DNA of 64,000 bases, taken from positions 20,709 to 84,708 of the forward strand of contig NZ_SMAN01000011.1 in assembly GCF_004342905.1 (NCBI RefSeq), written 5' to 3'. Under the pieces are notes generated by a model, which had not been told where the DNA came from, did no database searches, and saw only the letters and a list, made by a program, of their open reading frames with translations. The stretch is from Melghiribacillus thermohalophilus. GTDB taxonomy: Bacteria > Bacillota > Bacilli > Bacillales > Alkalibacillaceae. This document shows positions 49,445 through 56,064 of this stretch, one piece after another; the first letter of the stretch is position 1, and every line of letters begins with the position of its first letter. A program made the translations under genes and the position numbers.

Positions 49445-49495
49445 GCCCCCCTGGATATTCAACATTACCTTATACAGACCTGCAAAGGGGGGCTT
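49445..49495. repeat. GC-rich inverted repeat at the end of the sigma cassette
   Basis: AGCCCCCC (49445-49452) and GGGGGGCT (49488-49495). It lies in the 254-base gap between two convergent units; it may end both, but no T-run follows on either side. No gene is seen in the gap. Confidence 0.4.
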
Positions 49496-49524
49496 TCAGG
49501 CAATTAAGATTTGTCCATGATATT

Positions 49525-49767
49525 TCATCCTGAATTTTCTTTGAATTGTTCTAACAGATCCCAAAATCCAGGAGTTGATTCAATATCATACTCCTTGATT
49601 GTAATGACTAACTTATATTTTAATTCTTGAGACAAATCCTCTCTTTCAGTATAATTTGTCAATGTCAGGGATTTTTTGATCTTAGGCTCAAATAAATCAA
49701 TGAGCATCTGTAATGCTTGATTGTCTTCCTTGGACTTTTTTGCCAGATCATACAATGTATTATCCAA
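49525..49767 (-). CDS. RsoA-like sigma co-factor (region 2-like domain)
   Basis: 80 aa from a TTG start with AAAGGGGTG at good distance. LQMLIDLFEPKIKKSLTLTN and the DLSQELKYKLVITIKEYD segment resemble sigma region 2 / HTH_16 small proteins. B. subtilis RsoA (79 aa) supplies region 2 to SigO, which has region 4 only. Here the gene is the last of a sigO-like / yvrJ-like / rsoA-like cassette, 6 bases after the yvrJ-like stop. Confidence 0.65.
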   Translation of the reverse strand: MDNTLYDLAKKSKEDNQALQMLIDLFEPKIKKSLTLTNYTEREDLSQELKYKLVITIKEYDIESTPGFWDLLEQFKENSG

Positions 49768-49773
49768 CTTTGA

Positions 49774-49968
49774 TCACCCCTTTCTTGAATGATGAATAAC
49801 TTCTCCTAATTCAATAATCACTTTTTCTAGCTTCTCTAATTTTTTTTCAAATCGCAAAAATAAATAGATGGTAATGGCAATAGGAAAGCCAAAATTCCCT
49901 AAAACCATAATCCATTGGGGCATCTCCACAATCATTTTATTCACATCCATTTTGTTGAATAAACTCAT
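49774..49968 (-). CDS. YvrJ-family small membrane protein
   Basis: 64 aa, or 53 aa if translation begins at the internal ATG 49935; neither start has a strong Shine-Dalgarno. PQWIMVLGNFGFPIAITIYL is the conserved YvrJ segment, one transmembrane helix, then a charged helix FEKKLEKLEKVIIELGE. YvrJ proteins occur with SigO/RsoA-type genes; their function is unknown. It overlaps the end of the upstream sigma gene. Confidence 0.7.
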   Translation of the reverse strand: MSLFNKMDVNKMIVEMPQWIMVLGNFGFPIAITIYLFLRFEKKLEKLEKVIIELGEVIHHSRKG

Positions 49969-50554
49969 GAATCTTCTTTAAAGCATTTTTGTGTAATTTC
50001 GAAATCGCCTGCTGGGATTTATTCAGTCTTTTCCCGATTTCCGTATTGGTAAATCCTTTGACATAGTATAGGTCTATTACTTCTTTTTGTTTGGACGACA
50101 GTTGACGAACTGCTTCATGCAACAGTGAATCCTCAATGTAATCTTCTATACTTGAACTGCGGATGATGTCATCCAGGTTAATTTGAGAATCAGTATCCTC
50201 TATAAAGTCGATCAATGAATCTTCTTCCATGTCATTGAGCGGCCGATTGATCGTAGGGGGAAATCGTTTTTTATTTCTTTGGAATCGTTTATCATAATTA
50301 ATAGCGTTAAAATATAGGGTAGTAGAAACCAACGCAATAAATCTAGCACTGAAATAGTATTTTTTAAATTGGAGATCTAATTTTCTGCGGTTTTCTTCTG
50401 TGGGATTGCATATGGCATCTATAAATAATTTTTGGTTGGCTTTGTCTTTCAAAAAATTTCGAACCACCTTATGTTCAAAAAACAGTCGGTTATCATGAAC
50501 AAACTGGTGGACTTTCTTCTCACATAAACTCTTATTTGTAAATAAAGTGTCTAT
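49937..50554 (-). CDS. SigO-like RNA polymerase sigma factor (region 4)
   Basis: The C-terminal half has LSSKQKEVIDLYYVKGFTNT and EIGKRLNKSQQAISKLHKNA, a sigma region 4 helix-turn-helix. The N-terminal part (FLKDKANQKLFIDAICNPTE, then KRFPPTINRP) resembles YvrI/SigO, and no complete region 2 is present, consistent with a partner RsoA. The only standard start in frame, GTG 50467 (176 aa), has no Shine-Dalgarno. The frame continues upstream, and GGTGGTGAG lies 5 bases before an in-frame ATA at 50554, which would give 205 aa. ATA start, base error or decay are all possible. Confidence 0.7.
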   Translation of the reverse strand: MDTLFTNKSLCEKKVHQFVHDNRLFFEHKVVRNFLKDKANQKLFIDAICNPTEENRRKLDLQFKKYYFSARFIALVSTTLYFNAINYDKRFQRNKKRFPPTINRPLNDMEEDSLIDFIEDTDSQINLDDIIRSSSIEDYIEDSLLHEAVRQLSSKQKEVIDLYYVKGFTNTEIGKRLNKSQQAISKLHKNALKKIHEFIQQNGCE

Positions 50555-50615
50555 TTGAGCTCACCACCTTTTTAAAAGTCACACATACGGAAACATACGT
50601 TCCATCATAATGTAT

Positions 50616-50635
50616 AAAAAAACCCCAGTTTTTTG
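50616..50635. terminator. AT-rich hairpin between the protease unit and the sigma cassette
   Basis: AAAAAAC/GTTTTTT with loop CCCA, palindromic, so it may terminate the protease and 63-aa unit on the minus strand. Confidence 0.5.
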
Positions 50636-50658
50636 TTAGGAATAGGAATAGAAATGGT

Positions 50659-50850
50659 TTATTTTGAAGATAGCTTTATACAACTTTGCAGGATTTTACA
50701 GGATGTTTTTGCGGATTCTTCAATTAATTCGAATAAAAATTCACGTTCTTCTTCAGTTATCTCCTTTTCCAGGCATTTTGTAAAAAAAGCCTGTGATCGT
50801 CTGGCTTCACAAAAGCATTTGAATAATATATCCCTTCTATGATCATCCAT
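50659..50850 (-). CDS. Small hypothetical protein coupled to the protease
   Basis: 63 aa, MDDHRRDILFKCFCEARRSQ, mostly helical and charged with four Cys. Its ATG overlaps the protease stop by 8 bases (ATGGATGA), so translation is coupled. No family recognised. By position it could be a partner, inhibitor or substrate of the protease. Confidence 0.7.
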   Translation of the reverse strand: MDDHRRDILFKCFCEARRSQAFFTKCLEKEITEEEREFLFELIEESAKTSCKILQSCIKLSSK

Positions 50851-51784
50851 ATTTCTCCACCGCTTCCTTTGAAAGGTTTGCAGATAAATCCAATACTCTC
50901 ATCGAAGGACCACGCATGGTAGTATGATCTGTTAACATTTGCTCTACTTCAGAAATTGTTGGTTCTTTATTATATTTATTTTTCAATTCTTGAATGAATA
51001 TTGCAATAGCCCCAGAAACGTGAGGGACTGCCATTGATGTTCCCGAAAGGACTGTGTAATTCCCCCTCGAAAAAGTGGAATATATACCTGAACCCGGTGC
51101 ATATATATCAACAAACTTATTTGTATTTGAATAGTCGGCAACATCTCCTTGTTTATCCATAGCTCCAACTACAATAGGTTCAGAATAAGCTCCCGGATAG
51201 CGAAATTCATCCGTTTCTATGTTCCCATCTCCGTCATTACCAGACGCTGCCACTACTATAATTCCTTTATTAACCGCTCTCTTTATGGCATCGTGCAATT
51301 GAGAAGTGGATGTTTTTATTCCAAGTGAAAGAGAAATGATGTTTACCTTTTCTCCGTTTAATCCTCTCCAATCAATAGCATAATGAAGACCATCAATAAG
51401 ATGCTGGATTGAACCGGTTCCGTATTTGTCTAATACTTTCACAACGAGAATTTTTGACTCAGGTGCAACACCAATTAATCCATAACCGTTAGATGAGCCA
51501 GCTAGAGTTCCTGCAATATGTGTGCCATGACCATTTAAGTCTTCAAAAATTCCGATATCCCCGTTAAAATCATCTGTGAAATTATACCCTCCTATAATTC
51601 GATCTCTTAAGTCAGGATGGCTGATATCGCATCCAGTGTCTAATATTGCAGTAATTACCCCTTTCCCTTTATAACCTTGATTCCATTTAGTAGTGACATT
51701 AATTTGAAGTAAATTAGGCGGTATTTTTTCTTTAAAGGAGGATAGAAAGACAATTGTTGTGGGTAGTAATCTTACATCACTCAT
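50843..51784 (-). CDS. Intracellular-subtilisin-like serine protease (S8)
   Basis: 313 aa. The catalytic triad is Asp49 (AILDTGCD), His86 (NGHGTHIAG) and Ser250 (SGTSMAVPHVSG), with oxyanion Asn183 (AASGNDGDG). There is no signal peptide. The N-terminus VRLLPTT resembles the LIPY-type inhibitory extension of Bacillus ISPs, which act in the cytoplasm. It is divergent enough from IspA to be a paralog rather than the standard gene. The shared promoter element lies 22 bases before ATG. It may process island proteins. Confidence 0.9.
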   Translation of the reverse strand: MSDVRLLPTTIVFLSSFKEKIPPNLLQINVTTKWNQGYKGKGVITAILDTGCDISHPDLRDRIIGGYNFTDDFNGDIGIFEDLNGHGTHIAGTLAGSSNGYGLIGVAPESKILVVKVLDKYGTGSIQHLIDGLHYAIDWRGLNGEKVNIISLSLGIKTSTSQLHDAIKRAVNKGIIVVAASGNDGDGNIETDEFRYPGAYSEPIVVGAMDKQGDVADYSNTNKFVDIYAPGSGIYSTFSRGNYTVLSGTSMAVPHVSGAIAIFIQELKNKYNKEPTISEVEQMLTDHTTMRGPSMRVLDLSANLSKEAVEKYG

Positions 51785-51805
51785 ACTTTCACCCCTTTTT
51801 TAAAT

Positions 51806-51842
51806 TATAAAGAAATAAAAAAAAGGAAAAGTACAACCTTCT
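51806..51842 (-). promoter_or_regulatory. Shared two-block promoter-like element, copy 2 (before the protease)
   Basis: AGAAGGTTGT (51842-51833), 18 bases, TTCTTTATA (51814-51806) on the minus strand. The blocks are identical to copy 1, while the spacer differs, so this is not a simple duplication. Confidence 0.7.
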
Positions 51843-52006
51843 TTATGAAAAAATAGAAAAAAAAACCTTTATAGCATGATATTTACTATAAAGGTCTTCA
51901 TCATAAACTCTAACATATTTGATTTTGCTCTTTTCAGATTGATAACTGTCAAATATTCATGAACCTAAAGGAAAAAATCCATTGTTAAGACCGTAGTGGT
52001 ATCACA

Positions 52007-52264
52007 CTAGTTACTTAATCCCCATATCAGTAAAACAATGAGACGATAGGCAATGAATATGACAATGACGATGGCTGAAATCCACATGATGATTTTGCTG
52101 CCTGGTTGGTTTCTTTTGGCAAATGACAATATAAAAGATAGGGCAAATCCTGCTGTAAACATATAGAGCCATGTACGGTTGTTCAAGAAAAAGTCGACAT
52201 CAAACGCAAACAAGCCCAGAGCTAACAAGGATAATCCAAACACAATTCTCATCAGTATGTTCAT
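52007..52264 (-). CDS. Small membrane protein (three predicted helices)
   Basis: 85 aa with hydrophobic segments at about 5-22, 31-47 and 58-80. Start after AAGGAGGACCAT. Third gene of the XRE-regulator operon. No family recognised. Confidence 0.75.
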   Translation of the reverse strand: MNILMRIVFGLSLLALGLFAFDVDFFLNNRTWLYMFTAGFALSFILSFAKRNQPGSKIIMWISAIVIVIFIAYRLIVLLIWGLSN

Positions 52265-52274
52265 ATGGTCCTCC

Positions 52275-52568
52275 TTAAAATTTTCTTTTAATTAAACCCC
52301 AAAAAACCAGGCCAATGATCACGGTTAAGGACATTAATGTTGTGATACAGACCCTTAACAAAGTGTAATCAATCGGTTTTAATCCCGTCATAAACATAAT
52401 TAGTGCTAACCCTGCTAACATAAACACAAAAAGAAAACGAAACAATTTATATTCCATATATTTTGTTCGTTCATCGTTTCCTTCTTTCGTTATAAGAAAA
52501 AGAAGTATGACGAATGTGAAGAGGGCAATCACTGACAGAACATTTGTGACGGTGGTTAGGGTTTCCAC
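52275..52568 (-). CDS. Small membrane protein (three predicted helices)
   Basis: 97 aa from a GTG whose first base is the last base of the regulator stop (TAGTG), with GAAGGAG upstream. Hydrophobic segments at about 6-26, 42-62 and 73-93. Similar XRE + membrane protein pairs are common in Firmicutes. Function unknown. Confidence 0.75.
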   Translation of the reverse strand: METLTTVTNVLSVIALFTFVILLFLITKEGNDERTKYMEYKLFRFLFVFMLAGLALIMFMTGLKPIDYTLLRVCITTLMSLTVIIGLVFWGLIKRKF

Positions 52569-52792
52569 TATGATTCATCTCCTTCCGATAGGTCGTACTG
52601 AAAAACATCATCAATCCGTACACCAAAGGCAAAAGCAATTTTAAAAGCTAATGTTAAAGAAGGCGTATATTTCCCTTTTTCAATAGATATAATCGTTTGT
52701 CGGCTGACACCTACTTTTTCAGCCAATTTCTTTTGTGTCATATTGTGTTCGGCCCTTAAAACCACAATCCTGTTGGATAACTTCCCCATCAT
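52568..52792 (-). CDS. XRE-family helix-turn-helix regulator
   Basis: 74 aa from ATG 52792 (a GTG three codons upstream is possible). The single HTH domain has NRIVVLRAEHNMTQKKLAEK and VSRQTIISIEKGKYTPSLTL, then the FGVRIDDVFQYD dimer segment, as in small YozG/Cro-type repressors. It heads a three-gene operon with two membrane proteins. Palindromes in its promoter suggest autoregulation. Confidence 0.88.
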   Translation of the reverse strand: MMGKLSNRIVVLRAEHNMTQKKLAEKVGVSRQTIISIEKGKYTPSLTLAFKIAFAFGVRIDDVFQYDLSEGDES

Positions 52793-52816
52793 GGTAACCA
52801 CAACCTGTTCGTTTGA

Positions 52817-52863
52817 GTAAAGTTTACTTAACCTATTGTAAAATAAAGTTTACATTAAGTCAA
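52817..52863 (-). promoter_or_regulatory. Promoter of the XRE operon with two operator palindromes
   Basis: On the minus strand TTGACT (52863-52858), 17-base spacer, TACAAT (52840-52835). GTAAAGTTTAC (52817-52827) and ATAAAGTTTAC (52843-52853) are odd palindromes 26 bases apart centre to centre: one within the spacer, one just after the -10. This is a repressor-blocking layout. Confidence 0.65.
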
Positions 52864-52899
52864 ATAAATTTTACTAATTACCTTTTTTTAGAGAAAAAT

Positions 52900-52933
52900 A
52901 AAGAGCTGCATTTTCGTTCAGTTGCAGCTCTTT
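52900..52933 (-). terminator. Terminator of the redoxin-PLA2-Cys peptide operon
   Basis: AAAGAGCTGCA (52900-52910) and TGCAGCTCTTT (52923-52933) are perfect complements; on the minus strand a T-rich stretch (TATTTTTCTC) follows. It lies 50 bases beyond the Cys-rich peptide stop. Confidence 0.8.
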
Positions 52934-52982
52934 GAGAATCATATATGTTATATGAACATGTTTTTTGATATCCCTTTTTGAT

Positions 52983-53141
52983 TTAATAAGGGCACCCACA
53001 GAATGAGTATTCTTCCCCATTAACAGATGTGTAAAATTTAAGGCATTCAGGATGGTCTATGCAACACTCACGTACCGGCCCACAAAACCCCTGTAAAGTT
53101 ACTTCTCTATCTTTTTTGTTATTGTCATTGATTTTGCTCAT
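52983..53141 (-). CDS. 52-residue cysteine-rich peptide
   Basis: MSKINDNNKKDREVTLQGFC...SFCGCPY. Six Cys (positions 20, 26, 27, 33, 48, 50) within a compact C-terminal part; the first 18 residues are hydrophilic. Start 10 bases after AGGAGTG. It lies 32 bases after PLA2 copy 2 and before that unit's terminator, so it is in the same operon. No signal peptide. Possibly a bacteriocin-like or zinc/disulfide peptide; not recognised. Confidence 0.65.
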   Translation of the reverse strand: MSKINDNNKKDREVTLQGFCGPVRECCIDHPECLKFYTSVNGEEYSFCGCPY

Positions 53142-53173
53142 AATTTATTTTCACTCCTCTTTCCGTTTTGTGT

Positions 53174-53902
53174 TTAACAATAATCAAAAACAGTCCGAAT
53201 GATTCCAACATTAGTTGGATAATCATCCTCATATTGAGCAGCACAATCCAAAAGAACATTATCACATTCACAGTCCCCATACCCGAATGTGGCATAACAT
53301 CTATCGTGTCCTCTGCAGCATTCATCTAATCCATTTATGGGCTCTCCCCCTCCGTATCGAAGGCCATCACCACACCCTGGACCACAATGATTATAAAATT
53401 CTGGGTAATCGTATAAACAAACGGTCCATCCCTGAGCATTGATGGAGTTCTCAATTTCTCCAGGTGTGTATGAAGGATCATTTGCTCGATCGATAACCAA
53501 AGGTTTTTCCAGTTCGTTTTCATATGGCTTCTCGAGATATTGCCTCAATTGTCCGTTTTTAACCATAAATCCTTTTAATAACTCGTTCCCATTTTCTTTG
53601 ACGACCATTCGTCCACTAACTACTGTTTTCATTTCATCGTTCAGTTTGTTCTTATCAAAGCGAATATTTACTTTATTATTTGCAAATGAAAGAATGATAT
53701 ATTTGCCAACAATAACCTTTCCTTCATCGACAACTTCATCGAAATGATATGCTAATCGAACGATATATTCTGAATCATCAAAGAATATCAACTTGTTGAA
53801 TTCAGATTTTAATTTTTGGAAATCAGGGTTTTTGCGCATTTCTTCAATAAGATTTTGTAATTCGGTTCCTTTCATGATCCCACCATTTGATAAGTTTAGC
53901 AT
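53174..53902 (-). CDS. Phospholipase A2-signature protein, copy 2
   Basis: 242 aa from ATG 53902 (an internal ATG 27 bases on, MKGTELQNLIEEMRK, is also possible). The N-terminal 160 residues include GKVIVGKYIILSF and GFMVKNGQLRQYLEKPYENE, which align with copy 3. The C-terminal domain has HCGPGCG, GGGEPING, CCRGHDRC (His199-Asp200) and CECDNVLLDC (Asp214), meeting both PLA2 signatures. No signal peptide. Middle gene of a redoxin / PLA2 / Cys-peptide operon. Confidence 0.75.
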   Translation of the reverse strand: MLNLSNGGIMKGTELQNLIEEMRKNPDFQKLKSEFNKLIFFDDSEYIVRLAYHFDEVVDEGKVIVGKYIILSFANNKVNIRFDKNKLNDEMKTVVSGRMVVKENGNELLKGFMVKNGQLRQYLEKPYENELEKPLVIDRANDPSYTPGEIENSINAQGWTVCLYDYPEFYNHCGPGCGDGLRYGGGEPINGLDECCRGHDRCYATFGYGDCECDNVLLDCAAQYEDDYPTNVGIIRTVFDYC

Positions 53903-53944
53903 TTGTTAACCGCCTTTCCTTTTTTATTAATAGAAAGAATTATG

Positions 53945-54193
53945 TTAGAGCAAGAGTTTTTCTAGTTTTGCCTTGTTGAAACCTAAAACCTTATGTTCCT
54001 CTGACCCTGTTTTTATAATCGTAAATGGGGTACCCCTGGCTCCAAATTTAATAAGTTCGGAGCGATGTTCTTCGTTATTTTTAACATCTTTGATGGTGTA
54101 ATGGATGCCATTTTTTCTCATCCAGTCTAGTTGTTGTTTGCAAAACCCGCATTGTTCGTTTGTGTATATGATAATTTCTGAGACAGGTTTCAT
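53945..54193 (-). CDS. Glutaredoxin/NrdH-like thiol-disulfide redoxin
   Basis: 82 aa from ATG 54193, spaced correctly from AAGGAGG; a GTG at 54202 overlaps that site. Redox motif CGFC (15-18) after IIIYTNEQ, and the cis-Pro region RGTPFTII at about 52-59. First gene of the operon with PLA2 copy 2, so it may act on the disulfides of that protein or of the Cys-rich peptide. It is not linked to any ribonucleotide reductase gene here. Confidence 0.85.
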   Translation of the reverse strand: MKPVSEIIIYTNEQCGFCKQQLDWMRKNGIHYTIKDVKNNEEHRSELIKFGARGTPFTIIKTGSEEHKVLGFNKAKLEKLLL

Positions 54194-54214
54194 ACATAAC
54201 ACCTCCTTGTACTA

Positions 54215-54251
54215 TATAAAGTGGTGTTTTGAGGTAGAGATACAACCTTTA
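54215..54251 (-). promoter_or_regulatory. Shared two-block promoter-like element, copy 3 (before the redoxin operon)
   Basis: AAAGGTTGT (54250-54242), 18 bases, CACTTTATA (54223-54215). The second block starts 22 bases before ATG, the same distance as at the protease gene. Confidence 0.7.
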
Positions 54252-55083
54252 GCCATTTTTTTTAATCAATCATCCACACCTTATACGGAAGAAATCATTT
54301 GAACCGAGTTCATCTGAATCTAATTTGCCTGAAGAAAAAGCTTAAAGTTGAGTAAGAATTTAATACGAGTCTAAAGACGGATAAACCATTCATTCATTTA
54401 TTCAATGAACTTTTCATCAAGTACATGATGGTAAAAAAATGAAATTAAACTCTCTGGGAAATCATTATACGAGAAGAGGGTGGTCACACAATGAAACGCT
54501 GCGTGAGCGCTGATATTCGCGATGGGGGTAAAATAAAAAAGTAAAACTTCATATTTTTTATGAGAAGAGAACCGGAAACTGATTAACCGGCTTACTGATC
54601 AAATCACCTTAAATGCCGTTCTGTATGAACTAAAACGAATCTCTTAAAAAAAATACAGCCCGTTAATCGTGAATAGCATGAGGTCATTTTTTTCGGGGGT
54701 TCGCTTTACATGAACCAGTGGTCAACAGATATAGTCAATGATCTATTGACGAATTCAATTTTATTCAATGATCCAGAGGCTAAAGAAATATGGTAAACAG
54801 GAGATAATTTGAGAGATGTGGGATCGCTTTCCTATACGTTGTCAGTAATCAGAATGACTCCTTTGATCAGTTTCTCGTATGATTGATGAAGGAAGTTTCA
54901 GCAGGAAAATAGGTAGAGGCTAAAATGATAGCTTGCACAGATGGTGTCCGTTATTTGATACAATCGTCTGTGTTCTAAAAATTAGACTTTCTGATTTACT
55001 GTGCCATTCTATCACATTTTGAGATGCGTTTACGAACTGAAAAGTATTATGGGATACTATTTCTTCTTTATTGGGTTCTATTA
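54252..55083. other. Gene-poor, apparently degenerate stretch
   Basis: Over 800 bases without a convincing gene. Very short frames exist on the plus strand (for example MNQWSTDIVNDLL at about 54711, 28 codons) but without a Shine-Dalgarno or recognisable product. The composition is AT-rich and looks like decayed coding sequence. Confidence 0.5.
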
Positions 55084-55329
55084 TTAAGGTCTGCTCCATA
55101 TTAAACCAATGATAAATACCCATAATACATAAACGGTAACAGAAATGATATTCAACCACATGGCTAATGTGATTAACCATCCAGACTCTTTCATTCCTTT
55201 ACCAATGAAAGCAAAAATTGAACCTAATAGCCACAAAAAGATTAGAAGGTACCCATTTGGGTCTTTCGAAAACATAAGTACGATACTAAGTATCCATGAC
55301 ACCAGTGACAAATACTTAAACAACACCAT
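55084..55329 (-). CDS. Small membrane protein
   Basis: 81 aa with three hydrophobic stretches (about 4-20, 25-42, 50-76). AAAGGAGAG lies very close to the ATG, so the GTG one codon later is an alternative. It follows the terminator of PLA2 copy 3, so it is probably a separate unit. No family recognised. Confidence 0.55.
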   Translation of the reverse strand: MVLFKYLSLVSWILSIVLMFSKDPNGYLLIFLWLLGSIFAFIGKGMKESGWLITLAMWLNIISVTVYVLWVFIIGLIWSRP

Positions 55330-55401
55330 CTCTCCTTTTTATTACTTTTCAGGAAATATATATAAATAATACCATATACGAAAAATGAATACCATAAAAA
55401 A

Positions 55402-55431
55402 AAAGATGCTGAATTTATGTTCAGCATCTTT
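55402..55431 (-). terminator. Terminator after PLA2 copy 3
   Basis: AAAGATGCTGAA (55402-55413) and TTCAGCATCTTT (55420-55431) are perfect complements; on the minus strand a long T-run follows. Confidence 0.9.
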
Positions 55432-55446
55432 AGAAAATTAATTTTA

Positions 55447-56064
55447 TTAACATAACCATCCTCGCGGTTCGAAATAAGTGTTAATTTGTAGCCATGTCCA
55501 ATAATCCTGATTTTGATATGGATCAATACAATCAGCGAGTTCCTTGTCACAACATTTATCTCCTTCACCAAAAATATGCCAGCAACGATCATGGGCACGG
55601 CAACAATTGTCAAGATTATTAATTGGTGTTCCTCCCCCCAGGGAACCGTAATCCCCGCAACCGGGGCCACAATGTCTGTAAGTTTTACCTGCATCTTCAT
55701 TCTCCAGGCAGAATGTACCATCAATCCAATCCAAAGCCTGATCTTTGATTGTTTTGTCAGGAGAATAATTTGGATTAATCGGTAAGTCAGAAAGTTTTGG
55801 TTCCATTTCAAGTTCTCCATTGTATTCCTTTATAAAAGTTGGCAAAACTTCGCCTGATTTTACTTTAAACCCTTTAAACACTTGACCTTCTACAACTTTA
55901 CCAGTGAAAGATTCATGAACGTGCTCAAAATCATCCACTTTAATATAAGAAATGGATAAAGTTTTCTCAGAGTTTAGTAAGGTAACGGCTTTGACATTCG
56001 TTAGTTTTCCTTCAAAATTAATTTGGTAGGAACTGGAGGCGATCACATTTTTCAAACATTTCAA
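55447..56064 (-). pseudogene. Phospholipase A2-signature protein, copy 3, probably 5'-truncated
   Basis: 205 codons from a TTG with no Shine-Dalgarno. The C-terminal domain is intact: HCGPGCG, GGGTPINN, CCRAHDRC (His158-Asp159) and CCDKELADC (Asp173). The upstream part aligns with copy 2 from about residue 55 of that copy (GFKVKSGEVLPTFIKEYNGE versus GFMVKNGQLRQYLEKPYENE), so roughly 50 N-terminal residues are missing. Neither a start nor the shared promoter element is present upstream. It retains a terminator. Confidence 0.6.

Noticed and set aside
53125..53325. 66-codon minus-strand frame overlapping the end of PLA2 copy 2
   Set aside because: It is a shadow frame of copy 2; the Cys-rich peptide frame beside it has the Shine-Dalgarno and better composition.
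54480..54800. Small plus-strand frames (about 17 and 28 codons)
   Set aside because: Too short, without ribosome sites or recognisable content; noted only as part of the degenerate stretch.
55242..55820. 192-codon minus-strand frame overlapping PLA2 copy 3
   Set aside because: It is the alternate frame of the PLA2-like gene; it has no family features and runs through that gene's terminator.
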